This document shows, in pieces, positions 1 to 10,159 of a stretch of DNA of 64,000 nt. Source of the stretch: Dastarcus helophoroides. Taxonomy: Eukaryota > Arthropoda > Insecta > Coleoptera > Bothrideridae. Below the pieces are notes generated by a model, which saw only the letters and a program-made list of their open reading frames with translations, was not told the origin of the DNA and searched no databases. The DNA lies in contig CM053326.1 of assembly GCA_028583605.1 (NCBI GenBank), positions 849,160-913,159 on the forward strand, written 5' to 3'. Numbering within the stretch: the stretch's first letter is position 1; each line of letters begins with the position of its first letter. The translations under genes and the position numbers were made by a program.

Positions 1-187
1 TCGTTATGCCTTACTGACGAGCTTAAATGAGAACGAAACATCGATGTCCAATGCTTCAACCTTGTTTTTTACATTTTTTTAAATTACTAATATCTTTATA
101 AATCAGCTAAATCAGGTTTAATGTTGGTCTTTATTTTGTGCAAAATAAATTAACCTATTTTCGTCAGCTGAAATTTTTTAATAATAG
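1..187. repeat. Dispersed AT-rich repeat C, copy 1
   Basis: The segment shares blocks with 948-1190 and 24655-24860: a GAGCTYAAATGAGA-like start followed by an AAACATCGAT motif, then a GTTGGTCT..TATTTTGT block, AAAATAA and a GTCAGC tail. No coding frame is visible. The LTR pair at 192-900 sits immediately after it, so the LTRs probably landed in or beside this repeat. The family is not recognised. Confidence 0.5.
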
Positions 188-191
188 ATAT

Positions 192-550
192 TGTAACGAA
201 ATGTAAATTGTAGAATCTAGTACATAAGGAAAGTTTCTAGAAAAATCTGATAATGGGAAAGCGGCCGCGATAATGAAGCAAAAACGGCAGATAAGCGTTC
301 CAGAAATTTCGGCAAACGATAAGCGTTATCTGCGAGATTTTTCTAGAACCTGGAAACCAAAACTATATAAAGCGGTCGCCTTTTCCCTTAAGTCAGTTAG
401 AGGCAGTCAGTGTAATTAGTGAATTAGTAGTTAGAAGTAAATAAATGAGTTCAATATTCAGTTGTAGTGTTTCGAGTTTAGTTTGGTAATAAAGTGGGTA
501 TTATTCAATTCACGTGTTAATAAACAATTTAAACCGATAAGCCCGTAACA
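192..550 (+). mobile_element. Solo LTR, family L, copy 1
   Basis: This is a 359-bp element beginning TGTAACG and ending CCCGTAACA, flanked by ATAT at 188-191 and 551-554. TG..CA ends with a 4-bp ATAT duplication are typical of Gypsy-superfamily LTRs. In order it holds a GCGGCCGC block, AGATAAGCG, an HSE-like block TTCCAGAAATTTC at 298-310, TATATAA at 364-370, a CAGTCAGT initiator-like stretch and AATAAA near the 3' part. That order fits U3-R-U5. No internal gag/pol follows, so it is read as a solo LTR. Confidence 0.75.
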
Positions 551-554
551 ATAT

Positions 555-900
555 TGTTACGGGCTTATCGGTTCGATTGATTACACGTGATGGATTATAC
601 CCACTTTATTACTGAACTCAACTTGGATCACCACAATTGAACAATTAACTCAATTATTATTGACTTCTACTAACTCACTAATTGCACTGACTTCTAACTG
701 ACTGACTCGAGGGAAAGCTGACCGCCTTTTTATTGTTTTGGCCCCCGGCTTCTAGAACTTTTGCCGAAATTTCTGGAACGCTTATCTGCCATTTGTTTCG
801 TTATCGCGGCCGCTTTCCCCTTATCAAATCCTTCTAGAAACTTTTTTTTATTTACTAAATTCTACAATTCTATTCTAAATCCTATTTACATTGCGTTACA
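555..900 (-). mobile_element. Solo LTR, family L, copy 2 (inverted)
   Basis: This 346-bp copy of the same LTR family lies in reverse orientation, starting TGTTACGGG and ending GCGTTACA on the + strand. It is bounded by ATAT at 551-554 and 901-904. The GAA-AT-TTC-TG-GAA block is intact at 766-778. The TATA region is decayed. It differs from copy 1 at many positions, so the two are separate insertions meeting tail to tail over a shared ATAT, not one recent palindromic event. Confidence 0.75.
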
Positions 901-947
901 ATATTTTAAAAAAATCAAAATTTTGAAAAACTCAAACTTTTTATAAG

Positions 948-1190
948 TCGAAATTTTCAACCTATTTTATATTTTTTTAAAATTTTCACATCTTTATAAA
1001 CTACTTTAAAAATGTTCACCTCTAATGTTGGTCTTCTATTTTGTTTAAAATAAGCTAACTTGTTTTTGTCAGCCGTCATGGGATGACGTTTTGAGAATGT
1101 AGAGATCACGTAGTTGTATTCAAAAAAATGTTTCAGAAGTTGTCAAGTTTCATTACTAAAAATTTAAATATTTCCAAACTGAGTCAAAAA
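948..1190. repeat. Dispersed AT-rich repeat C, copy 2
   Basis: It repeats the AATGTTGGTCTTC..ATTTTGT..AAAATAAGCTAAC block of 120-180 and adds the GTCATGGGATGACG and ATATTTCCAAACTG blocks also present at 24820-24860. No gene is seen. Confidence 0.45.
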
Positions 1191-1684
1191 ACTGTTAAAA
1201 TGCTTCCTTTTTTTCCCCAAATTTCGAATATTATTTTGAAAACACTTTAATAAAAATGTTTATTTTTTTACAAACCTTCGACTTAAAAAATTTGTTTTCT
1301 GAAAATTTGATTTTTGAAAATTTCGATTTTTTTGGCATGTCATTTAGGGTGAAAATTTTTAGTTGTTTAAATATTTGGAATCAAAATTTCGTTATAACTT
1401 CAAAATTCAGACATTTTTATCAAATTTTCGTTCTTTTAACCTTTTGCAAACTTTTGACTTTCAAAATTTCAAGTTTATCAAAATTTCGACATTTTTTAAA
1501 GCTTTCACTTTTTTAAATTTGAAACGTTTTTGAAAATTTCGATTTTTCTGATAAATCCGAATTGTATAAATATTTTCTTTTTAAAAATTTCATTTTTTTT
1601 TTAAACCTACACCAAAAATTTTTGATAATCTCGATTTTAATGAGAGATTGTAGATTGCAAATAGAATGCAACCTAGACTACAAA
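1191..1684. other. AT-rich stretch, no gene seen
   Basis: The sequence is rich in A/T runs such as AAATTTCGA and TTTTTGAAAATTTCGATTTT. Open frames here give low-complexity Phe/Leu/Lys peptides with no start context or splice logic and are not called. Confidence 0.5.
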
Positions 1685-2325
1685 TTCTTGCAGTCTAGGT
1701 TGCAGTCTAGGTTGTATTCTACTTGCATACGACATTGTTGGCAATGGCCATAGTTTCTCTATGGACCAATAGGTGGCGGTAGTCTGAGAGTCACACGCTT
1801 GACGTTCGTTGATTCTTTACTACTTACTTGTCGGAACATTTGTTAGTATTCGAGTTGAATATACCAAACTGACGTGATCTAACAAGATTGAAACCGGTAT
1901 TTGGTTTCCAAACTTCGAATGTAATAAATGTTCAAATCTATTGGTCTGTGTATTAGAATCCTTGTCTTCTGGGAACTTTCCTAGAGAGCAACCGCTTGGC
2001 TAGGTGGCAGTGTTTCAACTGCTGGTAGTCCAGCTACCTATGATTCACTATAAACGCCGCCTAGAGAACTGCATGAATTTGGAGTCTAGGTTGCATTCTA
2101 CTTACATACAATATTGTTGGCGATGGCCATAGTTTCTCTATGGACCAATAGGTGGTAGTACTAAGAGTCACTTGCTTGACGCCTGTAAATGTTTTAGTAC
2201 TTACTTGTCGGAACATTTGTTAGCAATCGAGTTGGATATGCCAAACTGACGAGATCTAACAAGATCGAAACCGGTATTTGGTTTCCAAACTTCGAATCTA
2301 ATAAATGTTCAAACCTATTGGTATT
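1685..2325. repeat. Dispersed repeat B, two tandem units (~378 bp period)
   Basis: The block around TTGTTGGCAATGGCCATAG (about 1733) recurs at about 2111, together with CTATGGACCAATAGGTGG, TTACTTGTCGGAACATTTG and ACCGGTATTTGGTTTCCAA. The second unit is incomplete. A third, rearranged copy lies at 59070-59410. The start carries a short hairpin built of GCAACCTAGACT and AGTCTAGGTTGC. No coding potential is seen and the family is unknown. Confidence 0.7.
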
Positions 2326-2690
2326 TATTATTTTAAGATTTATAAATTTTTAGCAAAATTCGGCTTTTGTTAAAACTTTCAAACTTTTCTTATATTTTCG
2401 GCTTGGTAAATAGTTAGAATTTTCGAAAATAAAGAAAAAACAAAGCGAAATTCCTAAAAAAAGGCAGAATATTGAAGAAGCTTCTAAATTTGAAAAAGGG
2501 TTGATATTTTCTAATAAAATCGAAATTTTGAAAAATCCGGAACATTCAGAAACATCCATGTCAGAGGTAATCAACCTTTTTTTTATTAACTGCTCATTTT
2601 TGTGCATTTTGGCAATAAAATGTTTATACCGCCCACTGAGTTTGTTGTAAATACCAGATATCAAATTTTAAAGACTAATAAAAGATTTTT
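2326..2690. other. No gene seen
   Basis: AT-rich DNA. A 104-codon open frame on the - strand has no recognisable domain and no supporting neighbours, so it is not called. Confidence 0.4.
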
Positions 2691-3700
2691 ACATTCAAAA
2701 TTCGAATTTCGAAATTCGAAATTCGAGATTCGAAATTCCAAATTCCAAATTCCAAATTTCAATTCCAAATTCAAAATTTGAAATGCGACGTAATTCGAAA
2801 TTCACAATTCAAAATTCGAAATTCAAAATTCCACGAAATTTAAGACTTTGACGAAATCCGACGTAATTCGAAATTCAAAATTCCACGAAATTCAAGATTT
2901 TGACGAAATCCGACGTAATTCGAAATTCAAAATTCGAAATTTAAAATTCGAGATTCGCCAAAATTCGAAATTCGACGAAATTCAAAATTCGACGAAATTC
3001 GAAGAAATTCAAAATTCAAAATCTAAAAATCAACATTTAAAATTCGAAATTCAAAATTCAAAATTCAAAATTCAAAATTCAAAATTCAAAATTCAAAATT
3101 CAAAATTCAAAATTCAAAATTCAAAATTCAAAATTCAAAATTCAAAATTCAAAATTCAAAATTCAAAATTCAAAATTCAAAATTCAAAATTCAAAATTCA
3201 AAATTCAAAATTCAAAATTCAAAATTCAAAATTCAAAATTCAAAATTCAAAATTCAAAATTCAAAATTCAAAATTCAAAATTCAAAATTCAAAATTCAAA
3301 ATTCAAAATTCAAAATTCAAAATTCAAAATTCAAAATTCAAAATTCAAAATTCAAAATTCAAAATTCAAAATTCAAAATTCAAAATTCAAAATTCAAAAT
3401 TTAAAATTCAAAATTCAAAATTCAAAATTCAAAATTCAAAATTCAGAATTCAAGTTTCGAAATTTGAAATTCAACGAAATTTAAAATTCGATTTTCGAAT
3501 TTCGTCAAATTTCGAATTTCGTCGAATTTCCAATTCCGAATTTCGTTGAATTTCAAATTTCGAATCTTGAATTTCGATTTTTGAGTTTCAAATTTTCAAT
3601 TTCGAAGTCGAATTTCGATTTTCGAATTTCAAATTTGGTCGAATTTCAAATTTCAAAACTGGTCGAATTTTGAATTTCGTAGAATTTCGAAAATCGAAAT
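2691..3700. repeat. Heptanucleotide satellite, AAAATTC core with diverged AAATTCG flanks
   Basis: About 3048-3446 is a near-perfect tandem array of the 7-mer AAAATTC. The flanks are degenerate mixtures of AATTCGAA, ACGAAATTCG and similar units. The phase of 7 makes long spurious open frames because 7-mers read through all frames without a stop (KFKIQNS repeats). No gene is inferred. Confidence 0.9.
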
Positions 3701-3864
3701 TCGAAAGTTTTGACTTTTTTAAAATTTTAACTTTTTTTGAAAATTTCATCTTTTCTCAGAATATTAACATTTATTGAAAATTTTGACTCAAACTTCGACT
3801 TTGTTTAAAATTTGATTTTTTTTAATTGGCCTTATTTTATATTTTCAATTTTATCAAAAACTCG
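3701..3864. repeat. Conserved AT-rich spacer between heptamer arrays
   Basis: The block TTTGAAAATTTCATCTTTTC .. ATATTAACATTTATTGAAAA .. AACTTCGACTTTGTT .. TTAATTGGCCTTATTTTATA also appears at 11115-11275 and 5345-5500, and in part at 4600-4650, each time beside a heptamer array. The spacer therefore belongs to a larger composite repeat. Confidence 0.65.
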
Positions 3865-4230
3865 AATTTCTAATTTCTAATTTCTAATTTCTAATTTCTA
3901 ATTTCTAATTTCTAATTTCTAATTTCTAATTTCTAATTTCTAATTTCTAATTTCTAATTTCTAATTTCTAATTTCTAATTTCTAATTTCTAATTTCTAAT
4001 TTCTAATTTCTAATTTCTAATTTCTAATTTCTAATTTCTAATTTCTAATTTCTAATTTCTAATTTCTAATTTCTAATCTAATCTTTCTAATTTCTAATTT
4101 CTAATTTCTAATTCTAATTTCTAATTTCTAATTCTAATTTCTAATTTCTAATTTCTAATTTCTAATTTCTAATTTCTAATTTCTAATTTCTTAATTTCTA
4201 ATTTCTAATTTCTAATTCTAATTTCTCATT
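3865..4230. repeat. Heptanucleotide satellite (AATTTCT)n
   Basis: A tandem array of AATTTCT with a few unit-length slips near 4075-4130 and 4190-4220. It is followed by degenerate AATTTCG-type sequence to about 4690. Confidence 0.9.
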
Positions 4231-4690
4231 TCTAATTATGGCTTTCGAATTTCGTGGATTTTCGAATTTCGTGGATTTTCCAATTTCGTGGAATTTCGAA
4301 TTTCGTCGAATTTGGATTTTCGAATTTCGGATTTCGATTCGAATAATGTCGAATTTCGAATTTGGTCAAAATGTTGAATTTCGTCGAATTTTGAATTTCG
4401 AATTTGAAATGTCGAATTTGAAATTTCGAATTTTGAATTGCCAATTTCGAATTTCGAATTACGTCGAATTTCGATTTTCGAATTTCAAATTTCCAATTTC
4501 GAATGTCGTCGAATTCCGAATTTCGTCGAATTTCGAATTCCGAATTTCGAATTTGGTCAAATTTCGAATTTTGTCGAATTTCGAAAATCAAAGTTCCAAA
4601 GTTTCATTTTTTTTTAAATTGGTCCTATTTTATATTTTCAATTTTATCGAGAGTTCGAATTTAGTCGAATTTCAAATTTTGAATTTTGAA
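4231..4690. repeat. Diverged AATTTCG-type heptamer sequence
   Basis: Quasi-periodic GAATTTCG and GTCGAATTT units with scattered substitutions. Open frames on both strands are by-products of the repeat. Confidence 0.7.
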
Positions 4691-5040
4691 TTTCTAATTT
4701 CTTGTTTTTGTTTCTTGTTTCTTGTTTCTCATTTCTCGTTTCTCGTTTCTCGTTTCTGGTTTCTCGTTTCTCGTTTCTCGTTTCTCGTTTCTCGTTTCTC
4801 GTTTCTCGTTTCTCGTTTCTCGTTTCTCGTTTCTCGTTTCTCGTTTCTCGTTTCTCGTTTCTCGTTTCTCGTTTCTCGTTTCTCGTTTCTCGTTTCTCGT
4901 TTCTCGTTTCTCGTTTCTCGTTTCTCGTTTCTCGTTTCTCGTTTCTCGTTTCTCGTTTCTCGTTTCTCGTTTCTCGTTTCTCGTTTCTCGTTTCTCGTTT
5001 CTCGTTTCTCGTTTCTAGTTTCTCGTTTCTTGTTTCTTGT
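4691..5040. repeat. Heptanucleotide satellite (TTTCTCG)n
   Basis: Roughly 4731-5015 is an almost perfect TTTCTCG array. The edges change to TTTCTTG. It encodes an artefactual FLVSRFS repeat in three frames and is not a gene. Confidence 0.9.
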
Positions 5041-6978
5041 TTCTTATTTCGACTTTTGAATTTCGTGAAATTTCGAATTTCGTCGAATTTCGAATTTTAA
5101 ATTTCGAATTTTAAATTTCGAATTTTAAATTTCGAATTTTAAATTTCGAATTTCGGATTGCGAATAATGTCGAATTTCGAATTTCGTCAAAATCTTGAAT
5201 TTCGTCGAATTTTAATTTTCGAATTGGAAAGTTCGAATTTTGAATTGCGAATTTCGAATTTCGAAGTACGTCGAAGTTCAAATTTCGTCGAATTTCGAAT
5301 TTCGTCGAATTTCGAATTTGATCAAATTTTTGACTTTGACAAAGTTTTGACTTTTTTTATAAAATTTTAACTTTTTTGAAAATTTCATCTTTTCTCAAAA
5401 TATTAATATTTGTTGAAAAGTTCAACTTTAAAACTTCGACTTTGTTTAAAATTTGTTTTTTTTTAATTGGTTCTATTTTATATTTTTAATTTTATCGAAA
5501 CTTTCAATTTTATCAAAATTTTCACATTTTACCACTTTTTAGAAAATTTTAATTTAAATTTTTGGAAATTTTAGTTTCATAAACATATTTTATATTTTTC
5601 AAAATTTCGATAGTTTTCAATAATTTTGATTTCAAACCTTTCAATTTTCGTAATTTCTATATAAAAGAAGAAGGCCAATTTTTAAGCAAAGATACAAACC
5701 TTTTTAACCATTTAAAATCAAATAAAAATTATATTAAAATTTTACGAAAAATATCGCATTTTCTACAAATTTTGAAAAAAAAACGTAAAATTTTTTGAGA
5801 GAAAAATGCATTATTTCAAAAAAAAATCGACATTTTGGGTAATAGTCGAAATTTTGAAAAAAAAAAGATATGTTTTTTAAAAATTTTGAAAAATCTTGCT
5901 CTTTTTAAAAAATTAAGAAAAGACAATTTAAAGAAATAATTTCGAATTTTTCAAAAATTTAACATTTTCCACTTTTTTAAAAACTTTAATATCTTAGGAA
6001 ATTTCTATGAATATTTTAACATTTTTCACGGTTAAGTTGTTTTAAAAGATTTTTATTTTAAAATTTGGGCCTTTCTAAAATTTTAACTTTTTGAAATTAT
6101 CGATTTTTTTCAACAGTTTAACTTTTAATAAAAATGTTTACTCTTAAATTTTGACTTCCTCGAAAATTGAAATTAAAAAAAAAGACCCAATTACAAATTT
6201 TTCATTTTATCAAAAATTTCAATTTCATTAAAATTTTGACATTTTTTAACTTTTTTAAAAACCCTAATTTTTTTGTGACAATTTTAGTTTTTTATAAAAA
6301 TGTTAACATTTTCAAAGTTTCGATTGTTTTAAAAAATTTTGATTTCAAAATTTTGAAATTTTTCAACATTATAACTGAAAATTTCGACTTTTTTTCCAAA
6401 ATTTGATAAAAATTTCAACTGCAGAAATTTGATTTCTTCTAAAAATTTTATTGTTCTTTAAATTGGCCTTATTTTTAAATGTTTAATTTGTGCAAAAATG
6501 TCAATTTTGGTTATTAATTTTATTTAACATTTCTTCGGCCCAGTTTGGAAATATTTAAATTTTTATGTTTCTGGTCAATAAGAGTCCACCATGAAGAATG
6601 ATTTAAATTTCATCAAAATTTTGACATTTTTTGTCTTTTTTGAAAATCCTAAATTTTAACGTTCCATGAACATTTTAACATTTTTAAGAATTTCGATTGT
6701 TTTAAAAAATTTATTTCAAAATTTTCGATATTTCGAAATTTTACTTTTTTAAAAAATTTCTACTTCTTCAAAATTTTAACTTTTATGGAAAATTTAAACT
6801 CTAAAACTTTGACCTCTTTTAAATATTAAAAATTTTTGAAACACTGGCCTTATTCCAAATTACCAATTTTATCAAAATGTTGAAAATTAGACAAATTTAA
6901 GGAATTTCTTTAAAAAAAATGTAAGAATAGTTGAAATTTCGCAAAATGTTGAATTTTTACATATAAATTTAAACAAAA
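5041..6978. other. Decayed heptamer sequence, then AT-rich DNA
   Basis: 5041-5345 is diverged AATTTCG repeat and 5345-5500 is the shared spacer. 5500-6978 is AT-rich DNA full of AAATTTTGA-like words. Near 6537-6560 an inverted piece of repeat C (CCAGTTTGGAAATATT) is visible. No coding exon was recognised. Confidence 0.5.
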
Positions 6979-7335
6979 GTCGAATTGATTACACTTATCG
7001 AATAAGACCCACTTTATTACTAAATTAACTCGGCACACTTCAACTGAACAGTAACTCACTACTTATTTACTAATTGCTAACCCACTAATTGCACTGACTC
7101 TAACCGACTGACTCGAGGGAAAGCTGACCGCCTTTTATAGTTTTGGCCCCGGCTTCTAGAACTTTTCGGCAGATAAAGCCTATCGTTTGCCGAAATTTCT
7201 GGAACGCTTATCTGTCATTTGTTTCGTTATCGCGGCCGCTTTCCCCTTATCAGATCCTTCTAGAAACTTTTTTTTATTTACTAAATTCTACAATTCTATT
7301 CTAAATCCTATTTCATCTATTTACATTGCGTTACA
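6979..7335 (-). mobile_element. Solo LTR, family L, copy 3 (3' end truncated)
   Basis: It aligns to the reverse complement of the family over CCCACTTTATTAC, the GACTGACTCGAGGGAAAG block, the GCGGCCGC block and the terminal GCGTTACA. The end bearing CCGTAACA is missing. The block GAA-AT-TTC-TG-GAA is intact at 7192-7204. No target duplication is found because one end is lost. It lies only 65 bp before the splice acceptor of the next exon. Confidence 0.65.
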
Positions 7336-7400
7336 TTATTAATGAAAAGAGTCAGTATTATTTAAAACTTGATATATGAAATGATTTTACTCTTTTGCAG

Positions 7401-7908
7401 ACACAAAGATCGAATCAAAGAGAGAAGTTCTAGAAGAAAACGTGAAGAATCCGCTAGTCGAAGGAGGAAAGAAGAAGACTCCAATCCGACAATGGCCATA
7501 TTGTCCAGATTGAGAAGTCAACGAGACGATGATTACCAGTTTGGGAAAAATAGATCGTCTTCAATGGAAAGCTCTAGTTCCACTCACACCGACTACGAAC
7601 TATCTAGAGCTTTACGATTGTCAGAAGGCTTGGACGAAAGAAGAAAATCCTCTCCATACCTCCTCGAAAATGCAGGAGTTATTAAAGCTAGTCTAACCAT
7701 ACCAGTTCAGACCACTAACCATAGCATAGGCTATAATTTAGAAGATGACATTCCATACATAGAAGAAGGTGATGGGGGAAAACAACAACTGACAATCGGA
7801 ATGATTAAAACATCCCAGGTACCCCACCGAGGACGACAGCAGTCAATTAGTGGAAGTGATTCGTCAATAGCATCTAATATTCAACCGATAACTGGATCGC
7901 TCTCTTTG
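7401..7908 (+). CDS. Internal exon of an unrecognised + strand gene (penultimate coding exon)
   Basis: The acceptor is TACTCTTTTGCAG at 7388-7400 and the donor is TTG|GTAAGT after 7908. The exon starts with the third base of a split codon and ends in phase 0, giving 169 codons. The first 35 residues are strongly basic (RIKERSSRRKREES, SRRRKEED). Next come Ser-rich and acidic stretches (SSSMESSSS, EDDIPYIEEGDGG) and QQSISGSDSSIASN. No catalytic motif or membrane segment is visible, so it is probably a disordered cytoplasmic or nuclear tail. Codon use and composition are unlike the surrounding satellite DNA, and the frame is uninterrupted. It joins in phase to 9189-9905. The upstream exons were not found, so the start of the protein is probably outside the window. 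I do not recognise the family. Confidence 0.75.
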
Positions 7909-8086
7909 GTAAGTGATAATTTGGTAGAACTTGAGGGTCCATTGGTAACGTGATGGCAATAAATCTTGGTTATTTATTCAAAACACTAACACTATCGTTG
8001 AACTGTTTCTAACTAGTTAAAGGCTCGAATAGGGTCAGTGTATCCTCAACATGTTATAGTACTTATTTAAGTTTCTGGAAACAATT

Positions 8087-8560
8087 TCTAAGTTTAATCC
8101 ATTCGCAAATGGTAACCCCATTATGTCTTCTTAGGATGCGAAAACAAGGATAGATGATGATGATGATGAACGCCTTCTTAAACAAAGATAGGTTGTAATT
8201 TTTGGGGTAGATTCCTCTTGGTAACGAGTTCCACAGCTTAAAAGTTTTATAGAAAAGAGAGTCTTCGTAGACAGAGAAGACTTCACTGTGTCGCCAGACG
8301 CTGTCTCCGACTGTCTTGTATGCCTCAAAAATCTTGCCATATTAGTTCCTGCGAGCATCTCTCATGAAAGTACTTGTAGAAAAGAGACAAGTCACCATCT
8401 ACCTGTGCTCTAGTGTCTCGAGAGAATAGATTAAACTCTTGTCATCAATTAGACGAATTGCTCTTCTTTGAATTGAATCTAAAAGAGCTAAAGTGTGCTT
8501 TGGGGCTGAACTCCAAACATGAGAACAGTATTGGCTAGTGTTGGCCTAACTATGTCAAGC
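8087..8560 (-). pseudogene. 3' end fragment of a CR1-like LINE reverse transcriptase
   Basis: Read on the - strand, it matches the 3' part of the element at 39945-41836: the LDSIQRRAIRLIDD motif region, the LETLEHR block, the RTSKLWNSLP-like block (here degraded) and the 3' tail GGATTAAACTTAGAAATTG. Frameshifts and deletions are present. It has no endonuclease or catalytic RT part and lies in the intron of the + strand gene, opposite to its transcription. A 5'-truncated copy is usual for non-LTR elements. Confidence 0.7.
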
Positions 8561-8781
8561 AGGAATTTGCAGTCTCCTACTGTCTTGTATGCCCCATGCC
8601 CCAAGAATCTTGTGAAAATAAAATGTGCTGATGGTGACAAACTCAACCTAAAATGTCTCTGGATAGCAACAGTTCTGTTTGTTTTAATTTCATCACGAAT
8701 TACTAAACTTGATGTTTATGTCATTCATTGCTAACTGGCAATAAAAAATATGACTACTACTTTACAGAGAAGATGCAGAGG

Positions 8782-8833
8782 ATATCTTGATGTTTATGGT
8801 TCTTCTATTGAAGAACCATAAACATCAAGATAT
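8782..8833. repeat. Perfect hairpin, 24-bp arms, 4-nt loop
   Basis: The left arm 8782-8805 is the exact reverse complement of 8810-8833, with TATT between. The loop is very short for a pre-miRNA. It is followed by CATAAACATAAACATAACC repeats and a second hairpin. Confidence 0.8.
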
Positions 8834-8859
8834 ACATAACCATAAACATAAACATAACC

Positions 8860-8915
8860 ATAAAAAGGTACAGTTTAATCTTTTGAATACAAAAGATTCA
8901 ACTGTACCTTTTTAT
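8860..8915. repeat. Near-perfect hairpin, 26-bp arms, 4-nt loop
   Basis: Arms 8860-8885 and 8890-8915 pair with a single mismatch around loop AATA. It lies directly beside the previous hairpin in the same intron. Confidence 0.8.
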
Positions 8916-8920
8916 TATTC

Positions 8921-9085
8921 TTTTTGATGGAACGACAAACTGGTCCTTGATTACCTTCAAAAATTGATATACAAAACTTGTCATCCGAAAAAATACCAAC
9001 AAAAAATTAAGAACACAACAACAGACCAACTGTCGTTGTGTTTTTTAATCTTTCTTGGTTGCAGGGACATAATTTGTATATCAAG
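8921..9085. mobile_element. Fold-back element, family F, copy 1
   Basis: The inverted ends GGAACGACAAACTGGTCCTTG and ATACAAAACTTGTC match the left arm of family F. The right half (GTGTTTTTTAATCTTTCTTGG, then GGGACATAATTTGTAT) is the same sequence inverted. The core between the arms is reduced compared with the full copy at 46796-47085. Confidence 0.65.
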
Positions 9086-9188
9086 TTACCAATTGTATTA
9101 AAAACTAGTTTGCAGTCAAGTCTTGAAAATATTCAAATATCATTTTTCACCCCAATCTCCAGTTTTAATCAACATGATGTTATTTCAG

Positions 9189-9905
9189 GTGCAAGGGTAC
9201 GACTCCGCGGTTGGTTCTTCTACAGCAGGTAGCACAGTCCAGAATACTCCCACCAGCATCTCCAGTAGCATTGCAGATGCAGGAGTCCTAAGCTCCCCAC
9301 CTTCGTGGGCATCATCACCACCCACCTCTCCAGACAGTACCCATACGTCAGTCAATTACATACCTGACGACAACCAATTTGCCAAACCACGAATCCATAA
9401 AATTATCACCAAAGAATCCCCAACAATTCAAAGAGTGACTTTCAGCACCACAAAAGATATACAAACGAAACCTAGAGAAATCAAAATCGTTCCCGTTGGA
9501 GCCACACATCAAGAGGAACCCCAAAGACAAGCGCATTCGTCCCAGGAAATACGCAAAAGTTCGAGCGCTTCAATATTTGAAGGTAAACCGACGAATAGAG
9601 AACCGAAAGTGGCCGCTAGCATTTCTAACATAGGAAATGCTGTCCTTCGCTCGAAAACGGCCGATTTTGAAAGGATAACGAAAGCGGATACGAAATCTAA
9701 AACCACGACCACCACGACTTCATCCGATAAGAAAAAATACACTAAACGGCGTTATACGGATTCTAGACATCCGACGAAACATATTCCTGATTCAGAATCT
9801 TTGGAAAACTCGTCCAGCAGCACCAAAAAGGAAAATAGGAGCAGCTCTCAACCTGTTCCTGTGTATAAACGAAGGGAACTTATCTCTAGTGTGCCACCTA
9901 AGTAA
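9189..9905 (+). CDS. Terminal exon of the unrecognised + strand gene
   Basis: The acceptor TTATTTCAG ends at 9188. The frame is open for 238 codons to TAA at 9903-9905 and continues the 7401-7908 exon in phase 0. The protein is Ser/Thr/Pro-rich at the start (TPTSISSSIADAG, SSPPSWASSPPTSPDS). It then carries ITKESPTIQRVTFS, a Thr run (about 185-191) followed by a lysine/arginine patch (DKKKYTKRRYTDSRH), and ends YKRRELISSVPPK. No membrane segment or enzyme motif is seen. The C-terminus has no obvious PDZ or KDEL-type signal. Together with the previous exon this is about 407 residues of probable disordered tail. The family is not recognised; a scaffold or channel tail would fit but is not shown. 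Confidence 0.8.
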   Translation: MQGYDSAVGSSTAGSTVQNTPTSISSSIADAGVLSSPPSWASSPPTSPDSTHTSVNYIPDDNQFAKPRIHKIITKESPTIQRVTFSTTKDIQTKPREIKIVPVGATHQEEPQRQAHSSQEIRKSSSASIFEGKPTNREPKVAASISNIGNAVLRSKTADFERITKADTKSKTTTTTTSSDKKKYTKRRYTDSRHPTKHIPDSESLENSSSSTKKENRSSSQPVPVYKRRELISSVPPK

Positions 9906-10034
9906 AAAAAATGTTAACACTGATTTAGAAATGTGTTCAAACTATTTGTGGTGATAGAAGTGACTATATTGATATATTTTTAACCAAATTTTACATCAAT
10001 TTTGCTTGATCATTTTTGTGCCATATGCTTCGAA

Positions 10035-10040
10035 AATAAA
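10035..10040 (+). terminator. Poly(A) signal AATAAA
   Basis: AATAAA lies 130 bases after the stop codon of the + strand gene and is followed by a T-rich stretch (TTTTTATTTTGT at about 10058). This is the expected 3' end of that transcript. Confidence 0.6.
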
Positions 10041-10159
10041 ACAAGTTATTTTACCTTCGTTTTTATTTTGTAATTCCTATATGTACTCACCGTCCTGTCT
10101 TTTAGGGTTTCTTTAAAAGCAAAAACTAAACTAAAAACGGAAAACTTATAATCTCACTC

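Larger units (their letters stand above)
7909..9188 (+). other. Intron of the + strand gene, loaded with mobile sequences
   Basis: This phase 0 intron of 1280 bp runs from GTAAGT to TTATTTCAG. It holds a reversed CR1-like LINE 3' end (8087-8560), two adjacent hairpins (8782-8833, 8860-8915) and one fold-back family copy (8921-9085). The open frames in it are LINE remnants. Confidence 0.7.

Noticed and set aside
192..900. A single palindromic MITE instead of two LTRs
   Set aside because: The halves are too diverged from each other, each has its own ATAT flanks, and each matches solo copies elsewhere.
2350..2664. 104-codon frame on the - strand
   Set aside because: No domain, composition like surrounding AT-rich DNA.
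2848..5100. Long open frames such as KFKIQNS and FLVSRFS repeats
   Set aside because: They are read-through of 7-bp arrays, open in several frames and both strands; no start context, domain or splice logic.
8782..8915. Pre-miRNA genes
   Set aside because: Perfect short stems with 4-nt loops are atypical of animal pre-miRNAs; no evidence of processing from sequence alone.
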